Source of the DNA: Ensifer adhaerens
GTDB taxonomy: Bacteria; Pseudomonadota; Alphaproteobacteria; Rhizobiales; Rhizobiaceae
DNA: 64,000 bases
Assembly (NCBI RefSeq): GCF_002007205.1
Contig: NZ_LAZS01000005.1
Coordinates: 1-64,000 of the forward strand
Direction of reading: 5' to 3'
The translations under genes were made by a program, and so were the position numbers. How positions within the stretch are numbered: position 1 is the stretch's first letter; every line of letters begins with the position of its first letter. The notes beneath the pieces were generated by a model that saw only the letters and a list, made by a program, of their open reading frames with translations, was not told the DNA's origin and did not search any database. Below are positions 34,350-43,048 of the stretch, piece after piece.

Positions 34350-34646
34350 TCAGTACCTAAAGAATGGAATTGTTGCTGCGAACAGAAGGAAAATTGCCAG
34401 ACACGTGAGGCCACCAACCATTCGGCGAGCCTTTGCAGTCTTCCAGTCACCGAAGAACGTAACGAGATTCACATAGAGGCTCAAGCCACTAGTGCATGCT
34501 ACTACCAGACCGAAAACGGCCCATGGTACGGATCCGTTGTCCCTGATGGCCAGAGCGATAGTATCGAAACCGAGAACGATCCCGCCCAAAGTTGCGAATC
34601 CTGCGACCACATCGATAACGGTCCGCGGAATAAGAATATCATTCAT
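34350..34646 (-). CDS. Small hypothetical membrane protein
   Basis: A 98-residue (113 if started at 34691) protein with three predicted membrane helices: VIDVVAGFATLGGIVLGF, VPWAVFGLVVACTSGLSLYV and MVGGLTCLAIFLLFAATI. I do not recognise a family. The stretch 34300-34760 is visibly less GC-rich than its neighbours and codon use is less biased, which suggests recent acquisition. The ATG at 34646 follows GGGGTTGAAA; neither start has a strong ribosome site. Confidence 0.5.
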   Translation of the reverse strand: MNDILIPRTVIDVVAGFATLGGIVLGFDTIALAIRDNGSVPWAVFGLVVACTSGLSLYVNLVTFFGDWKTAKARRMVGGLTCLAIFLLFAATIPFFRY

Positions 34647-34763
34647 TTTCAACCCCAACGTGATTTCTTTCGCCGGGTTGATATTGCCCATTCGCTAGCA
34701 AAGTCTTCAGAAGTTCGGTTAAGCAAATACTAGGGACCCGATTCCCATAGAAATGCTTCTTCA

Positions 34764-34787
34764 TACTTTTCCTGGAATTGCTTTAAG
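34764..34787. repeat. Half copy of the 58-bp intergenic element
   Basis: The reverse strand reads AAGCAATTCCAGGAAAAGTA, matching the first third of the element at 28928. It also overlaps the TAA stop of the LysR gene at 34783-34785. Confidence 0.6.
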
Positions 34788-35652
34788 CCTCAGGGGGCAT
34801 CGGAAGCGTCGAAAGCAACGCCCCCATGGCAGCAATGATCTTGCGGTGCTGGTGCGCATGGCGGGTGCGAAGACTGGTTGCGGCATAGACGGTTTGCGGG
34901 ATTACCGGCGCATCCAGTACGCGCTGCGCAGATCCTAGCGCCGATAGCCGCTCCGCCGTTGCCGCGGTCACATAGGCGGCACCGCCGAGCACCGCGAGCA
35001 GCCGGGTGATCGCCATGTTCTGGCCGGCCGAGAGAAGGGCCGCCGAGAGATGCGGCAAAGCCAGCCGGTGGGCGCGGTCGAAGGTCGGCGAATAGCTCGA
35101 GCGGATATAGCTCTCCGAGCGCACTTCGGCCAGTTCACGAACCTCGGTACTGACCAGCACGTAATGCAGATCGCCGATCCGTTCATAATAGAGATCGGGC
35201 AGATAATGGGGCGTGTAGAGGATCGCGAGATCGAGGTCGCCGGCGCCGAGATCGCGGTTCATCTGGTTGGAGTAATCGGCCTCCATGTAAACCTCGGTTG
35301 AAGGCAAGTCCTGCCGGATCGCCGCCATCCATTCGCCGGCGAAAGCCTCTGCCAGATCATGCTGGACGCCAAGCCGCATCGAGCGCTCCAGCGCACCAGC
35401 GCTTGTGACCGCACGCGTCGCCTCATGCCATTGGTTCTGCAGCGCTTTTGCGTAATCGAGGAAGCGCAGGCCAGCGGCCGTCGGCACCGTGCCGCCCTTG
35501 TTGCGGGTGAAGAGCTTGCGGTTGAACTGTGCTTCCAGCGCCTTCACCCGGTGCGAGACGGTCGACTGTGTGATGTTCAGCCGCTCGGCGGTGCGGTTGA
35601 AGGAGCGGCTTTCCATCAGGTCGAGAAAGGTTTCGATCAGCTCCACCTGCAT
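34783..35652 (-). CDS. LysR family regulator of the methylamine-type cluster
   Basis: A 289-residue LysR regulator. The N-terminal helix-turn-helix is FNRTAERLNITQSTVSHRVKALEAQF (residues 18-43, core QSTVSHRVKALEAQF), followed by an effector domain with ALERSMRLGVQHDLAEAFAG. It is divergent from the first demethylase gene. A T-N11-A box with perfect 5-bp arms lies between the two starts, so this protein probably activates the downstream cluster when its substrate is present. Confidence 0.88.
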   Translation of the reverse strand: MQVELIETFLDLMESRSFNRTAERLNITQSTVSHRVKALEAQFNRKLFTRNKGGTVPTAAGLRFLDYAKALQNQWHEATRAVTSAGALERSMRLGVQHDLAEAFAGEWMAAIRQDLPSTEVYMEADYSNQMNRDLGAGDLDLAILYTPHYLPDLYYERIGDLHYVLVSTEVRELAEVRSESYIRSSYSPTFDRAHRLALPHLSAALLSAGQNMAITRLLAVLGGAAYVTAATAERLSALGSAQRVLDAPVIPQTVYAATSLRTRHAHQHRKIIAAMGALLSTLPMPPEA

Positions 35653-35685
35653 GCCGTGCTCTCCCGCTACGATCGCTCCAATCTA

Positions 35686-35700
35686 ATCGAATTCATCGAT
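35686..35700. promoter_or_regulatory. LysR-type operator (T-N11-A)
   Basis: ATCGAATTCATCGAT has perfect 5-bp arms (ATCGA/TCGAT) and contains the T-N11-A spacing. It lies 34 bp before the lysR start and 77 bp before the first demethylase start. Confidence 0.55.
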
Positions 35701-35776
35701 CAATAAAGCCTGTTTCCGTCGCTTGATGACGCCCTGCTTCCCCGGCAAGAATTCCGCCAAAACGAGGGAACAGTTG

Positions 35777-38224
35777 ATGTCGAATTTGCCGTCTCACGCA
35801 CGCGTGGTGATCATCGGTGGGGGAGCGATCGGCGCTTCCTCGCTCTACCATCTTGCCAAGGCGGGCTGGACCGATTGCGTGCTTCTGGAAAAGAACGAGC
35901 TGACGGCGGGCTCGACCTGGCATGCGGCCGGCAACGTGCCGACCTTTTCGTCCTCCTGGTCGATCATGAACATGCAGCGCTATTCGGCGTCTCTCTATCG
36001 CGATCTCGGGGCGCTCGTGGACTACCCGATGAACTACCACGTCACCGGCTCGATCCGGCTCGGCCATTCGAAGGAGCGGCTGCAGGAATTCAAGCGCGTG
36101 GTCGGCATGGGGCGCTACCAGGGCATGGATCTCGATATCCTGTCGCCCGACGAGATGCGCGCCCGCTATCCCTTCCTCGAAACCCACGAACTGACCGGCG
36201 CGCTCTATGATCCCTATGACGGCGACATCGACCCGGCGCAGCTGACCCAGGCGCTGGCCAAGGGCGCGCGCGACATGGGCGCCAAGGTCATCCGCTTCTG
36301 TCCGGTCACGGGCGCGCGCCGCGAAAACGATGAATGGGTGATTTCGACGCCGCAGGGCGAGATCCGCTGCGAATATGTGGTCAATGCCGCCGGCTACTAC
36401 GCCCGCGAGGTCGGCAAGATGTTCGGCCGCGACGTGCCGATGATGGTGATGAGCCATCAGTACATCCTGTTTGACGAGATCCCGGAGCTTGCCGCCTGGT
36501 CGAAGGAGGCCGGCCACAAGCTGCCGCTGCTTCGTGACGTCGACAGCTCCTACTATCTCCGCCAGGAAAAGAACGGCATGAACCTCGGGCCGTACGAGCG
36601 CAACTGCCGCGCCCATTGGGTAACGCCTGACGATCCGATGCCGGAAGACTTTTCGTTCCAGCTCTTCCCCGACGATCTCGACCGGCTGGAATGGTACCTG
36701 AACGATGCGGTGGAGCGGGTGCCGATCCTGGGCACCGCCGGGCTGTCGCGCATCATCAACGGCCCGATCCCCTATGCGCCTGACGGCAACCCGCTGATCG
36801 GCCCGATGCCGGGCGTGCCGAATGCCTTCGAGGCCTGCGTCTTCACCTTCGGCATCTGCCAGGCGGGTGGTGCCGGCAAGGTGCTCGCCGAATGGATCAC
36901 CGAGGGCCAGACCGAGTGGGACATGTGGTCCTGCGACCCGCGCCGCTACACCGACTATACCGACCAGGACTATTGCATCGCCAAGGGCATGGAGATCTAC
37001 GGCCACGAATATGCGATGCATTTTTCGAAGCACTACTGGCCGGCCGGCCGCGACAGGAAGCTGTCGCCGATCCATGACCGGATCGCGGCCCTCGGCGCGC
37101 AGTTCAAGCCCTATAACGGGTGGGAGCGCGCCATGTGGTACGCCAAGCCGGGCGACGACACTTCTGAAGAAGCAACCCAAACCTGGGGCCGCGAGGGGCC
37201 ATGGGCGAAGCGCATCGAGGAGGAATGCATCGCCGTTCGCGATGCCGCCGGCATCCTCGACCTGCCGGGCTTCTCGCGCTTCCGGGTGAAAGGCGAGGGG
37301 GCGACGCAGTGGCTGTCCGGACTCATCACCGGGCGCGTGCCGAAGCCCGGCCGCATCGGCCTTGCCTATTTTTCCGACGACAAGGGCCGCATCGTCACCG
37401 AGATGTCGGTGATGATGATCGACGAGGACTTCTTCTTCCTGATCACAGCTGCGACGGCGCAGTGGCACGATTTCGAATGGCTGACGAAGCACCGCCCGGC
37501 TAATGCCGCCTTCACCATCGACGACGTGACCAGGTCCTTCTCCTGCCAGATCCTGACGGGGCCGAGGTCGCGCGCGATCCTTGCCGACGTCAGCGAGGCC
37601 GACCTAACCAAGGGCTGGCTGACGCACCAGACGACACAAATCGCCGGACGCTATTGCCAGCTCGTGCGCGTCTCCTTTGCCGGTGAACTCGGCTGGGAAA
37701 TCCACACCAAGGTGGAGGATACCGCCACGATCTTCGACGCCGTCTGGGCGGCCGGAGAGAAGCATGGGCTGAAACCCTTCGGCATGGAGGCGCTCGACAG
37801 CCTGCGCATCGAGAAGGGCTATCGCGCCTGGAAGGGCGATCTTTCGACCGACTACACCATCCTGCAGGGTGGGCTCGAACGTTTCGTCGACTGGAGCAAG
37901 CCGGCCTTCAAGGGCAAGGCGGCGCTGGAACGGGAGAAACAGCAGGGCGTTTCCAAGCGCTTCGTCACCCTGACGGTCGCCGCCGACGGCTGCGACGCGC
38001 CCTACATGTCGACGCTCTGGTCGGGCGGAGAGGTGGTCGGCGAAACCACCTCGGGCAATTGGGGCCACCGCGTCGGCAGGTCGATCGCGCTCGGCATGCT
38101 CAGGGCCGATCTCGCGGTGCCCGGAAAGGAAATCGAGGTCGAGATCTTCGGCGACCGCTTCAAGGCGACCGTCGAGGCGGACCAGCCGCTCTGGGATCCC
38201 TCCAATGAAAGACTGCGCGCATGA
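35777..38224 (+). CDS. FAD-dependent N-demethylase with GcvT domain, first copy
   Basis: An 815-residue fused enzyme like dimethylglycine/sarcosine dehydrogenase. Residues 1-400 form the FAD (DAO) domain: VVIIGGGAIGASSLYHLAKAG binds the ADP part and AGSTWHAAGNVP holds the His that is covalently flavinylated in mitochondrial dimethylglycine dehydrogenase. A FAO-type linker follows, and from about residue 460 a tetrahydrofolate-binding GcvT domain (RDAAGILDLPGFSRFRVKG; SFAGELGWEIHTK; GMEALDSLRIEKGYRAW) ends in SGNWGHRVGRSIALGML. It would oxidise an N-methyl amine and pass the one-carbon unit to folate. It overlaps the next gene by four bases (ATGA). Confidence 0.87.
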   Translation: MSNLPSHARVVIIGGGAIGASSLYHLAKAGWTDCVLLEKNELTAGSTWHAAGNVPTFSSSWSIMNMQRYSASLYRDLGALVDYPMNYHVTGSIRLGHSKERLQEFKRVVGMGRYQGMDLDILSPDEMRARYPFLETHELTGALYDPYDGDIDPAQLTQALAKGARDMGAKVIRFCPVTGARRENDEWVISTPQGEIRCEYVVNAAGYYAREVGKMFGRDVPMMVMSHQYILFDEIPELAAWSKEAGHKLPLLRDVDSSYYLRQEKNGMNLGPYERNCRAHWVTPDDPMPEDFSFQLFPDDLDRLEWYLNDAVERVPILGTAGLSRIINGPIPYAPDGNPLIGPMPGVPNAFEACVFTFGICQAGGAGKVLAEWITEGQTEWDMWSCDPRRYTDYTDQDYCIAKGMEIYGHEYAMHFSKHYWPAGRDRKLSPIHDRIAALGAQFKPYNGWERAMWYAKPGDDTSEEATQTWGREGPWAKRIEEECIAVRDAAGILDLPGFSRFRVKGEGATQWLSGLITGRVPKPGRIGLAYFSDDKGRIVTEMSVMMIDEDFFFLITAATAQWHDFEWLTKHRPANAAFTIDDVTRSFSCQILTGPRSRAILADVSEADLTKGWLTHQTTQIAGRYCQLVRVSFAGELGWEIHTKVEDTATIFDAVWAAGEKHGLKPFGMEALDSLRIEKGYRAWKGDLSTDYTILQGGLERFVDWSKPAFKGKAALEREKQQGVSKRFVTLTVAADGCDAPYMSTLWSGGEVVGETTSGNWGHRVGRSIALGMLRADLAVPGKEIEVEIFGDRFKATVEADQPLWDPSNERLRA

Positions 38225-40668
38225 CGAAGCCCATTCCCTCGAAAGCCCGTGCGGTCATCATCGGCGGCGGCGTCTCCGGCTGTTCGGTCGCCTATCACCT
38301 CGCCAAGCTCGGCTGGACCGACGTGGTGCTACTCGAACGCAAGCAGCTGACCTCCGGTACCACCTGGCATGCGGCGGGCCTGATCGGCCAGCTCCGCGCC
38401 TCGCAGAACATGACGCGGCTCGCGAAATATTCGGCCGACCTCTACGTCAAGCTCGAAGCTGAAACCGGTATTTCCACCGGCATGCGCCAGAACGGCTCGA
38501 TCACGGTGGCGCTGACGGAGGAGCGCAAGGAGGAAATCTATCGCCAGGCCTCGCTGGCGCGCGCCTTCAATGTCGACGTCCGCGAGATCACGCCGGATGA
38601 AGTGAAGGCGATGTATCCGCACCTCAACACCGCGGATGTGAAGGCGGCCGTGCACCTGCCGCTCGACGGCCAGTGCGATCCGGCCAACATCGCCATGGCG
38701 CTTGCCAAGGGCGCGCGCCAGAACGGCGCAACGATCATCGAAGGCGTCAAGGTCACGTCTGTGCTGAAGAAGGACGGCCGGGTGACCGGCGTCACCTGCG
38801 AGCAGAACGGCGAGACCTACACGATCGAGACCGACCATGTCGTCAACTGCGCCGGCATGTGGGGCAGGGAGTTTGCGCGGCAATCGGGCGTTACCGTGCC
38901 GTTGCACGCCTGCGAGCATTTCTACATCGTCACCGAGGCGATCCCGGAGCTGAAGCGCCTGCCGGTGCTGCGCGTGCCGGACGAATGCACCTATTACAAG
39001 GAAGATGCCGGCAAGATGCTGATCGGCGCCTTCGAGCTCAAGGCCAAGCCCTGGGGCATGGACGGCATCCGCGAGGATTTCTGCTTCGACCAGCTGCCGG
39101 ACGATTTCGACCACTTCGCGCCCATTCTTGAAATGGCGGTCAACCGCATGCCGATGCTGGAGACGGCCGGCATTCATACCTTCTTCAACGGCCCCGAAAG
39201 CTTCACCCCCGACGACCGCTACTATCTCGGCGAGGCGCCGGAGGTGAAGGGCTACTGGGTGGCGGCCGGCTACAACTCGATCGGCATCGTTTCGTCAGGC
39301 GGCGCCGGCATGGCGCTGGCTGAGTGGATGAACGATGGCGAGCCGCCCTTCGATCTCTGGGAGGTGGATATCCGCCGGGCGCAGCCGTTCCAGAAGAACC
39401 GCGCCTATCTCAAGGATCGCGTCTCGGAAACGCTCGGGCTGCTCTATGCCGACCACTTCCCCTACCGCCAGATGGCGACCGCCCGCGGCGTCCGCCGCTC
39501 GCCACTGCACGAACACCTGAAGGCGCGCGGCGCCGTTTTCGGCGAAGTCGCCGGCTGGGAGCGTGCCAACTGGTTTGCGAACGAAGGCCAGGAGCGCGAG
39601 TACCGCTATTCCTGGAAAAGGCAGAACTGGTTCGAAAACCAGAGGGACGAGCATCTGGCGGTCCGCAACGGCGTCGGCCTGTTCGACATGACCTCCTTCG
39701 GCAAGATCCGGGTCGAGGGGCGCGATGCGCTTTCCTTTCTGCAGCGGCTCTGCGCCAACGAGATGAATGTCGAGCCCGGCCGCATCGTCTACACCCAGAT
39801 GCTCAACGCCCGCGGCGGCATCGAGAGCGACCTGACGGTGACGCGGCTTTCGGAAACCGCCTTCCTGCTGGTGGTGCCCGGCGCCACGCTGCAGCGCGAC
39901 CTTGCCTGGCTGCGCAAGCATCTGACGGACGAGTTCGTCGTCATCACCGATGTCGGCGCCGGCGAAAGCGTGCTCTGCGTCATGGGGCCGAAGGCGCGCG
40001 AGCTCATGCAGAAGGTGAGCCCGAACGATTTCTCCAATGCCGCCCATCCCTTCGGCACGGCGCGCGAGATCGAGGTCGGCATGGGCCTCGCCCGCGCTCA
40101 CCGGGTCACCTATGTCGGCGAGCTCGGCTGGGAGCTCTATGTCCCGACCGACCAGACGGCGCATGTGTTCGAGGCATTGGAAGAAGCTGGCGAAGGGCTG
40201 GGCCTCAAGCTCTGCGGCATTCACACGCTCGACAGCTGCCGCATCGAAAAGGCCTTCCGCCATTTCGGCCACGACATCACCGACGAGGATCATGTGCTCG
40301 AAGCCGGGCTCGGCTTTGCGGTCAAGGCCGACAAGGGCGATTTCATCGGCCGCGAGGCGGTGCTTGCCAAGCACAATCGCGGACTGTCGCGCCGGCTGGT
40401 GCAGTTCCGCCTCACCGATCCCGAGCCGCTGCTCTTCCACAACGAGGCGATCGTGCGCGACGGCAAGATCGTCGGCACGATCACCTCGGGCAATTACGGC
40501 CACCACCTCGGCGGCGCCATTGGCCTCGGCTACGTGCCCTCGGAAGGCGAGAGCGCCGACGACGTGCTCGGATCAAGCTTCGAGATCGAGATCGCCGGAA
40601 CGCGGGTGAAGGCGGAGGCGTCGTTGAAGCCGATGTACGACCCACGGGCGGAACGGGTGCGGATGTAG
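38221..40668 (+). CDS. FAD-dependent N-demethylase with GcvT domain, second copy
   Basis: A second fused demethylase, also exactly 815 residues, translationally coupled to the first. The FAD domain has AVIIGGGVSGCSVAYHLAKLG and SGTTWHAAGLIGQL with the flavinylation His; the GcvT part includes RNGVGLFDMTSFGKIRVEG, TYVGELGWELYVPT and GIHTLDSCRIEKAFRHFGHD, then SGNYGHHLGGAIGLGYV. The two copies share the same plan but are clearly divergent, so they probably handle successive steps or different substrates, for example dimethylglycine and sarcosine equivalents. A RIME palindrome follows the stop. Confidence 0.87.
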   Translation: MTKPIPSKARAVIIGGGVSGCSVAYHLAKLGWTDVVLLERKQLTSGTTWHAAGLIGQLRASQNMTRLAKYSADLYVKLEAETGISTGMRQNGSITVALTEERKEEIYRQASLARAFNVDVREITPDEVKAMYPHLNTADVKAAVHLPLDGQCDPANIAMALAKGARQNGATIIEGVKVTSVLKKDGRVTGVTCEQNGETYTIETDHVVNCAGMWGREFARQSGVTVPLHACEHFYIVTEAIPELKRLPVLRVPDECTYYKEDAGKMLIGAFELKAKPWGMDGIREDFCFDQLPDDFDHFAPILEMAVNRMPMLETAGIHTFFNGPESFTPDDRYYLGEAPEVKGYWVAAGYNSIGIVSSGGAGMALAEWMNDGEPPFDLWEVDIRRAQPFQKNRAYLKDRVSETLGLLYADHFPYRQMATARGVRRSPLHEHLKARGAVFGEVAGWERANWFANEGQEREYRYSWKRQNWFENQRDEHLAVRNGVGLFDMTSFGKIRVEGRDALSFLQRLCANEMNVEPGRIVYTQMLNARGGIESDLTVTRLSETAFLLVVPGATLQRDLAWLRKHLTDEFVVITDVGAGESVLCVMGPKARELMQKVSPNDFSNAAHPFGTAREIEVGMGLARAHRVTYVGELGWELYVPTDQTAHVFEALEEAGEGLGLKLCGIHTLDSCRIEKAFRHFGHDITDEDHVLEAGLGFAVKADKGDFIGREAVLAKHNRGLSRRLVQFRLTDPEPLLFHNEAIVRDGKIVGTITSGNYGHHLGGAIGLGYVPSEGESADDVLGSSFEIEIAGTRVKAEASLKPMYDPRAERVRM

Positions 40669-40684
40669 AACGAGAGTTCGCGGC

Positions 40685-40895
40685 TGCCCCTCATCCGGCC
40701 TGCCGGCCACCTTCTCCCCGCTTGCGGGGAGAAGGAGACGCGTGGCGGGCCTCGAGCCCAAAGCTGGATGAGGTGGCGTCCGGATGAAAGGCCAATGCTC
40801 TTCCTGCTGAGCGGTGGAGAGGGGAACGAGCGGAAGCAGCATGTCCCTTCTCCCCGTCAAGACGGGGAGAAGGTGCCGGCAGGCGGATGAGGGGC
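40685..40895. repeat. RIME-type palindromic element, copy 1
   Basis: The ends are long inverted repeats: TGCCCCTCATCCGGCCTGCC at the left and, reversed, GGCAGGCGGATGAGGGGCA at the right, each next to a CCTTCTCCCC-GGGGAGAAGG hairpin. This is the layout of Rhizobium intergenic mosaic elements. It lies between the second demethylase and the MttB gene. Confidence 0.85.
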
Positions 40896-40938
40896 AACCC
40901 CTACCGCACGGAATAGGGGCGAGCCGCCCCATTGGGAG

Positions 40939-42489
40939 ATGATGATGGCTGACGATTGCGCAGTTGCGGCTTCGAGACGGTCCGGCGGGCGGGCGGCGCG
41001 GGTGGCGCTGCGCGCAGCACCCTTGGCCGAAAACATCCGGCCGGTGCGCCCCGGTCTTTCCGGCGGCCAGTATAAGCCGCTGAGCGATGCCAATGTGAAG
41101 CGGATCCACGAGGCAGCACTCGATGCGCTGGAACAGATCGGTCTTGCCAACGCGCCGAAGTCCGGCGTCGAGATCATGACCGGTGCGGGGGCAATCCTCG
41201 GCGATGACGGCCGCATCCGTTTTCCCCGCGCGCTGGTCGAGGACATGCTTTCGATCGCCGCGCGCGACATCACGCTTTACGCCCGCGATCCGAAGCAGGA
41301 TCTCGAGCTGAGCGGCACGCGGGTCTACTACGGCACGGCCGGTGCCGCCGTGCATGTCGTCGACGTCGAAAAGCGCGAGTATCGCGAGTCCACCGCCAAG
41401 GACCTCCTGAACGCCGCACAGCTCGTGCATCACCTCGACAACGTGCATTTCTTCCAGCGCGCCATGGTCTGCCGCGATGTCGCCGACAATTTCCTGATGG
41501 ACATAAACACGCTCTACGCCTGCTGCGCCGGCACGACGAAACACGTCGGCACCAGCTTCTCCGATCCCGCGCACGTCGACGGCTGCTTCGATCTCATCCA
41601 CATGATCGCCGGCGGCGAGGACAAGTGGCGGGCGCGGCCCTTCGTCTCCAACTCGAACTGCTTCGTCGTGCCGCCGATGAAGTTTGCCGAGGAAAGCTGC
41701 ATCACCATGGAGAAGTGCATCCGCGCCGGGATGCCGATCCTTTTGCTCTCGGCCGGCCAGGCGGGCGCAACAGCGCCGGCACCACTCGCAACGGCGATCG
41801 TGCAGGCGGTCGCCGAATGCCTGGCGGGCGTCGTCTATGTCAACGCCATGGCGCCGGGCCACCCCGCTGTCTTCGGCACATGGCCCTTCGTTTCAGATCT
41901 GCGCACAGGCGCAATGTCCGGCGGTTCCGGCGAACAGGCGCTTTTGACGGCCGGCTGCGCGCAGATGCACCAGTTCTATCGGCTGCCGGGTGGGGCGGCA
42001 GCGGGTATCGCCGATGCCAAACTTCCGGATATGCAGGCCGGATGGGAGCAGGCGATCTCCAACGTCATGGCAGGTCTCTCGGGCCTCAACATGGTCTACG
42101 AGGCCGTCGGCATGCATGCCTCGCTGCTCGGCTTCTGCCTGGAATCGCTGGTGCTTGGCGACGATCTGCTCGGCCAGGTGCAGCGCTGCATCCGCGGCAT
42201 CGACGTGACCGAGGACTCCGTCTCGCTCGAAACCATGCGCTCGGTCTGCCTCGAGGGTCCCGGCCACTATCTCGGCCATCCGCAGACGCTGGGGCTGATG
42301 CAGACGGAATACATCTACCCGGCGGTCGCCGACCGCACGAGCCCGAAGGAGTGGGTCGAGATCGGTCGCCCGGACCTGGTGGCCAAGGCGATCGAGAAGA
42401 AGAACCGGATTCTGGCCGAGGCGGCGCCATCGGTGATCGCGCCGGAGATCGATCGGGCGATTAGGGAGAAATTCCAGATCTTTTGCTGA
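40939..42489 (+). CDS. MttB family (trimethylamine methyltransferase-like) protein
   Basis: A 516-residue protein of the MttB superfamily, which transfers methyl groups from quaternary or tertiary amines to a corrinoid protein. Recognisable parts are RPGLSGGQYKPLSDANVKRIHEAALDAL near the start (in part), LYARDPKQDLELSGTRVYYGTAGAA, GTTKHVGTSFSDPAHVD, AGQAGATAPAPLATAIVQAVAE, and the C-terminal GPGHYLGHPQTLGLMQTEYIYP. No in-frame amber codon occurs, so it is a non-pyrrolysine member like glycine betaine methyltransferase MtgB. No corrinoid protein is encoded nearby. A RIME element separates it from the demethylases, but its place in the cluster suggests a shared pathway. GATGATG-rich start region; ATG 40939 or 40945 could be used. 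Confidence 0.88.
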   Translation: MMMADDCAVAASRRSGGRAARVALRAAPLAENIRPVRPGLSGGQYKPLSDANVKRIHEAALDALEQIGLANAPKSGVEIMTGAGAILGDDGRIRFPRALVEDMLSIAARDITLYARDPKQDLELSGTRVYYGTAGAAVHVVDVEKREYRESTAKDLLNAAQLVHHLDNVHFFQRAMVCRDVADNFLMDINTLYACCAGTTKHVGTSFSDPAHVDGCFDLIHMIAGGEDKWRARPFVSNSNCFVVPPMKFAEESCITMEKCIRAGMPILLLSAGQAGATAPAPLATAIVQAVAECLAGVVYVNAMAPGHPAVFGTWPFVSDLRTGAMSGGSGEQALLTAGCAQMHQFYRLPGGAAAGIADAKLPDMQAGWEQAISNVMAGLSGLNMVYEAVGMHASLLGFCLESLVLGDDLLGQVQRCIRGIDVTEDSVSLETMRSVCLEGPGHYLGHPQTLGLMQTEYIYPAVADRTSPKEWVEIGRPDLVAKAIEKKNRILAEAAPSVIAPEIDRAIREKFQIFC

Positions 42490-43048
42490 GTTTGGTGCTC
42501 CGTCCCGGTTGCGGGGCGGGGGCCAAGGGCGGCCGGATCCGGCCGCTTCGTCCTCTACGGGTTGTGACGACAAGCGTCGGGTTGAGGTGTCACCAACCCT
42601 GCGAGCGATGGCGCTTGCATTGCCGACGGAGACGCGGGTGCTTGAAGCTGCCCCTTGTTCGCGTGGTGAGGGGAGCGCCCCTCATCCGGCCTGCCGGCCA
42701 CCTTCTCCCCGTTCTGACGGGGAGAAGGAGACGCGAGGCCAGCCCCGAGCGTCAAGCGGCGAGGTGAGAGGAGGTGACGCTTTGTGCCATCGCTCTTCAG
42801 GAGAGCAGGCGAGGAGGGGGACGCGCGCATCGATGCCGGCGCCGACCAAAGGGCGGATGCTCTGGCGCAAACGGCTGCTTTCCCCTCTCCCCGCGCGCGG
42901 GGAGAGGGTCAGTCCTCGGGTTTAACCCGAGGAGAGGGGCGGATCTCGCTCCCACGGCAAGAGGGGACGCCACCCGATGCCCGACGAAAACTGAAAACAC
43001 GCGCGCCGGAACGCGGTCCTTCCGGTCCTATTGTTGGAGTTCAGCCCC
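42490..43048. other. 559-bp stretch with RIME element, no gene seen
   Basis: No open frame here has family features. Most of it is the RIME-type element at 42675-42943, and the final 100 bp presumably hold the promoter of the Rieske oxygenase gene. Confidence 0.5.
42675..42943. repeat. RIME-type palindromic element, copy 2
   Basis: It begins CGCCCCTCATCCGGCCTGCC and a CCTTCTCCCC/GGGGAGAAGG hairpin, as in copy 1, and ends with a CCTCTCCCCGCG/CGCGGGGAGAGG hairpin and a CTCGGGTT/AACCCGAG hairpin. The interior is unrelated to copy 1, as expected for a mosaic element. Confidence 0.75.

Noticed and set aside
40685-40895. RIME element as an insertion sequence with a transposase
   Set aside because: No transposase frame is present and the structure is the hairpin mosaic usual for non-coding rhizobial elements.
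39295-41862. Long minus-strand frames opposite the demethylase and MttB genes (39295-40506, 40573-41862)
   Set aside because: Both are mirror images of codon bias in the real genes and match no family.
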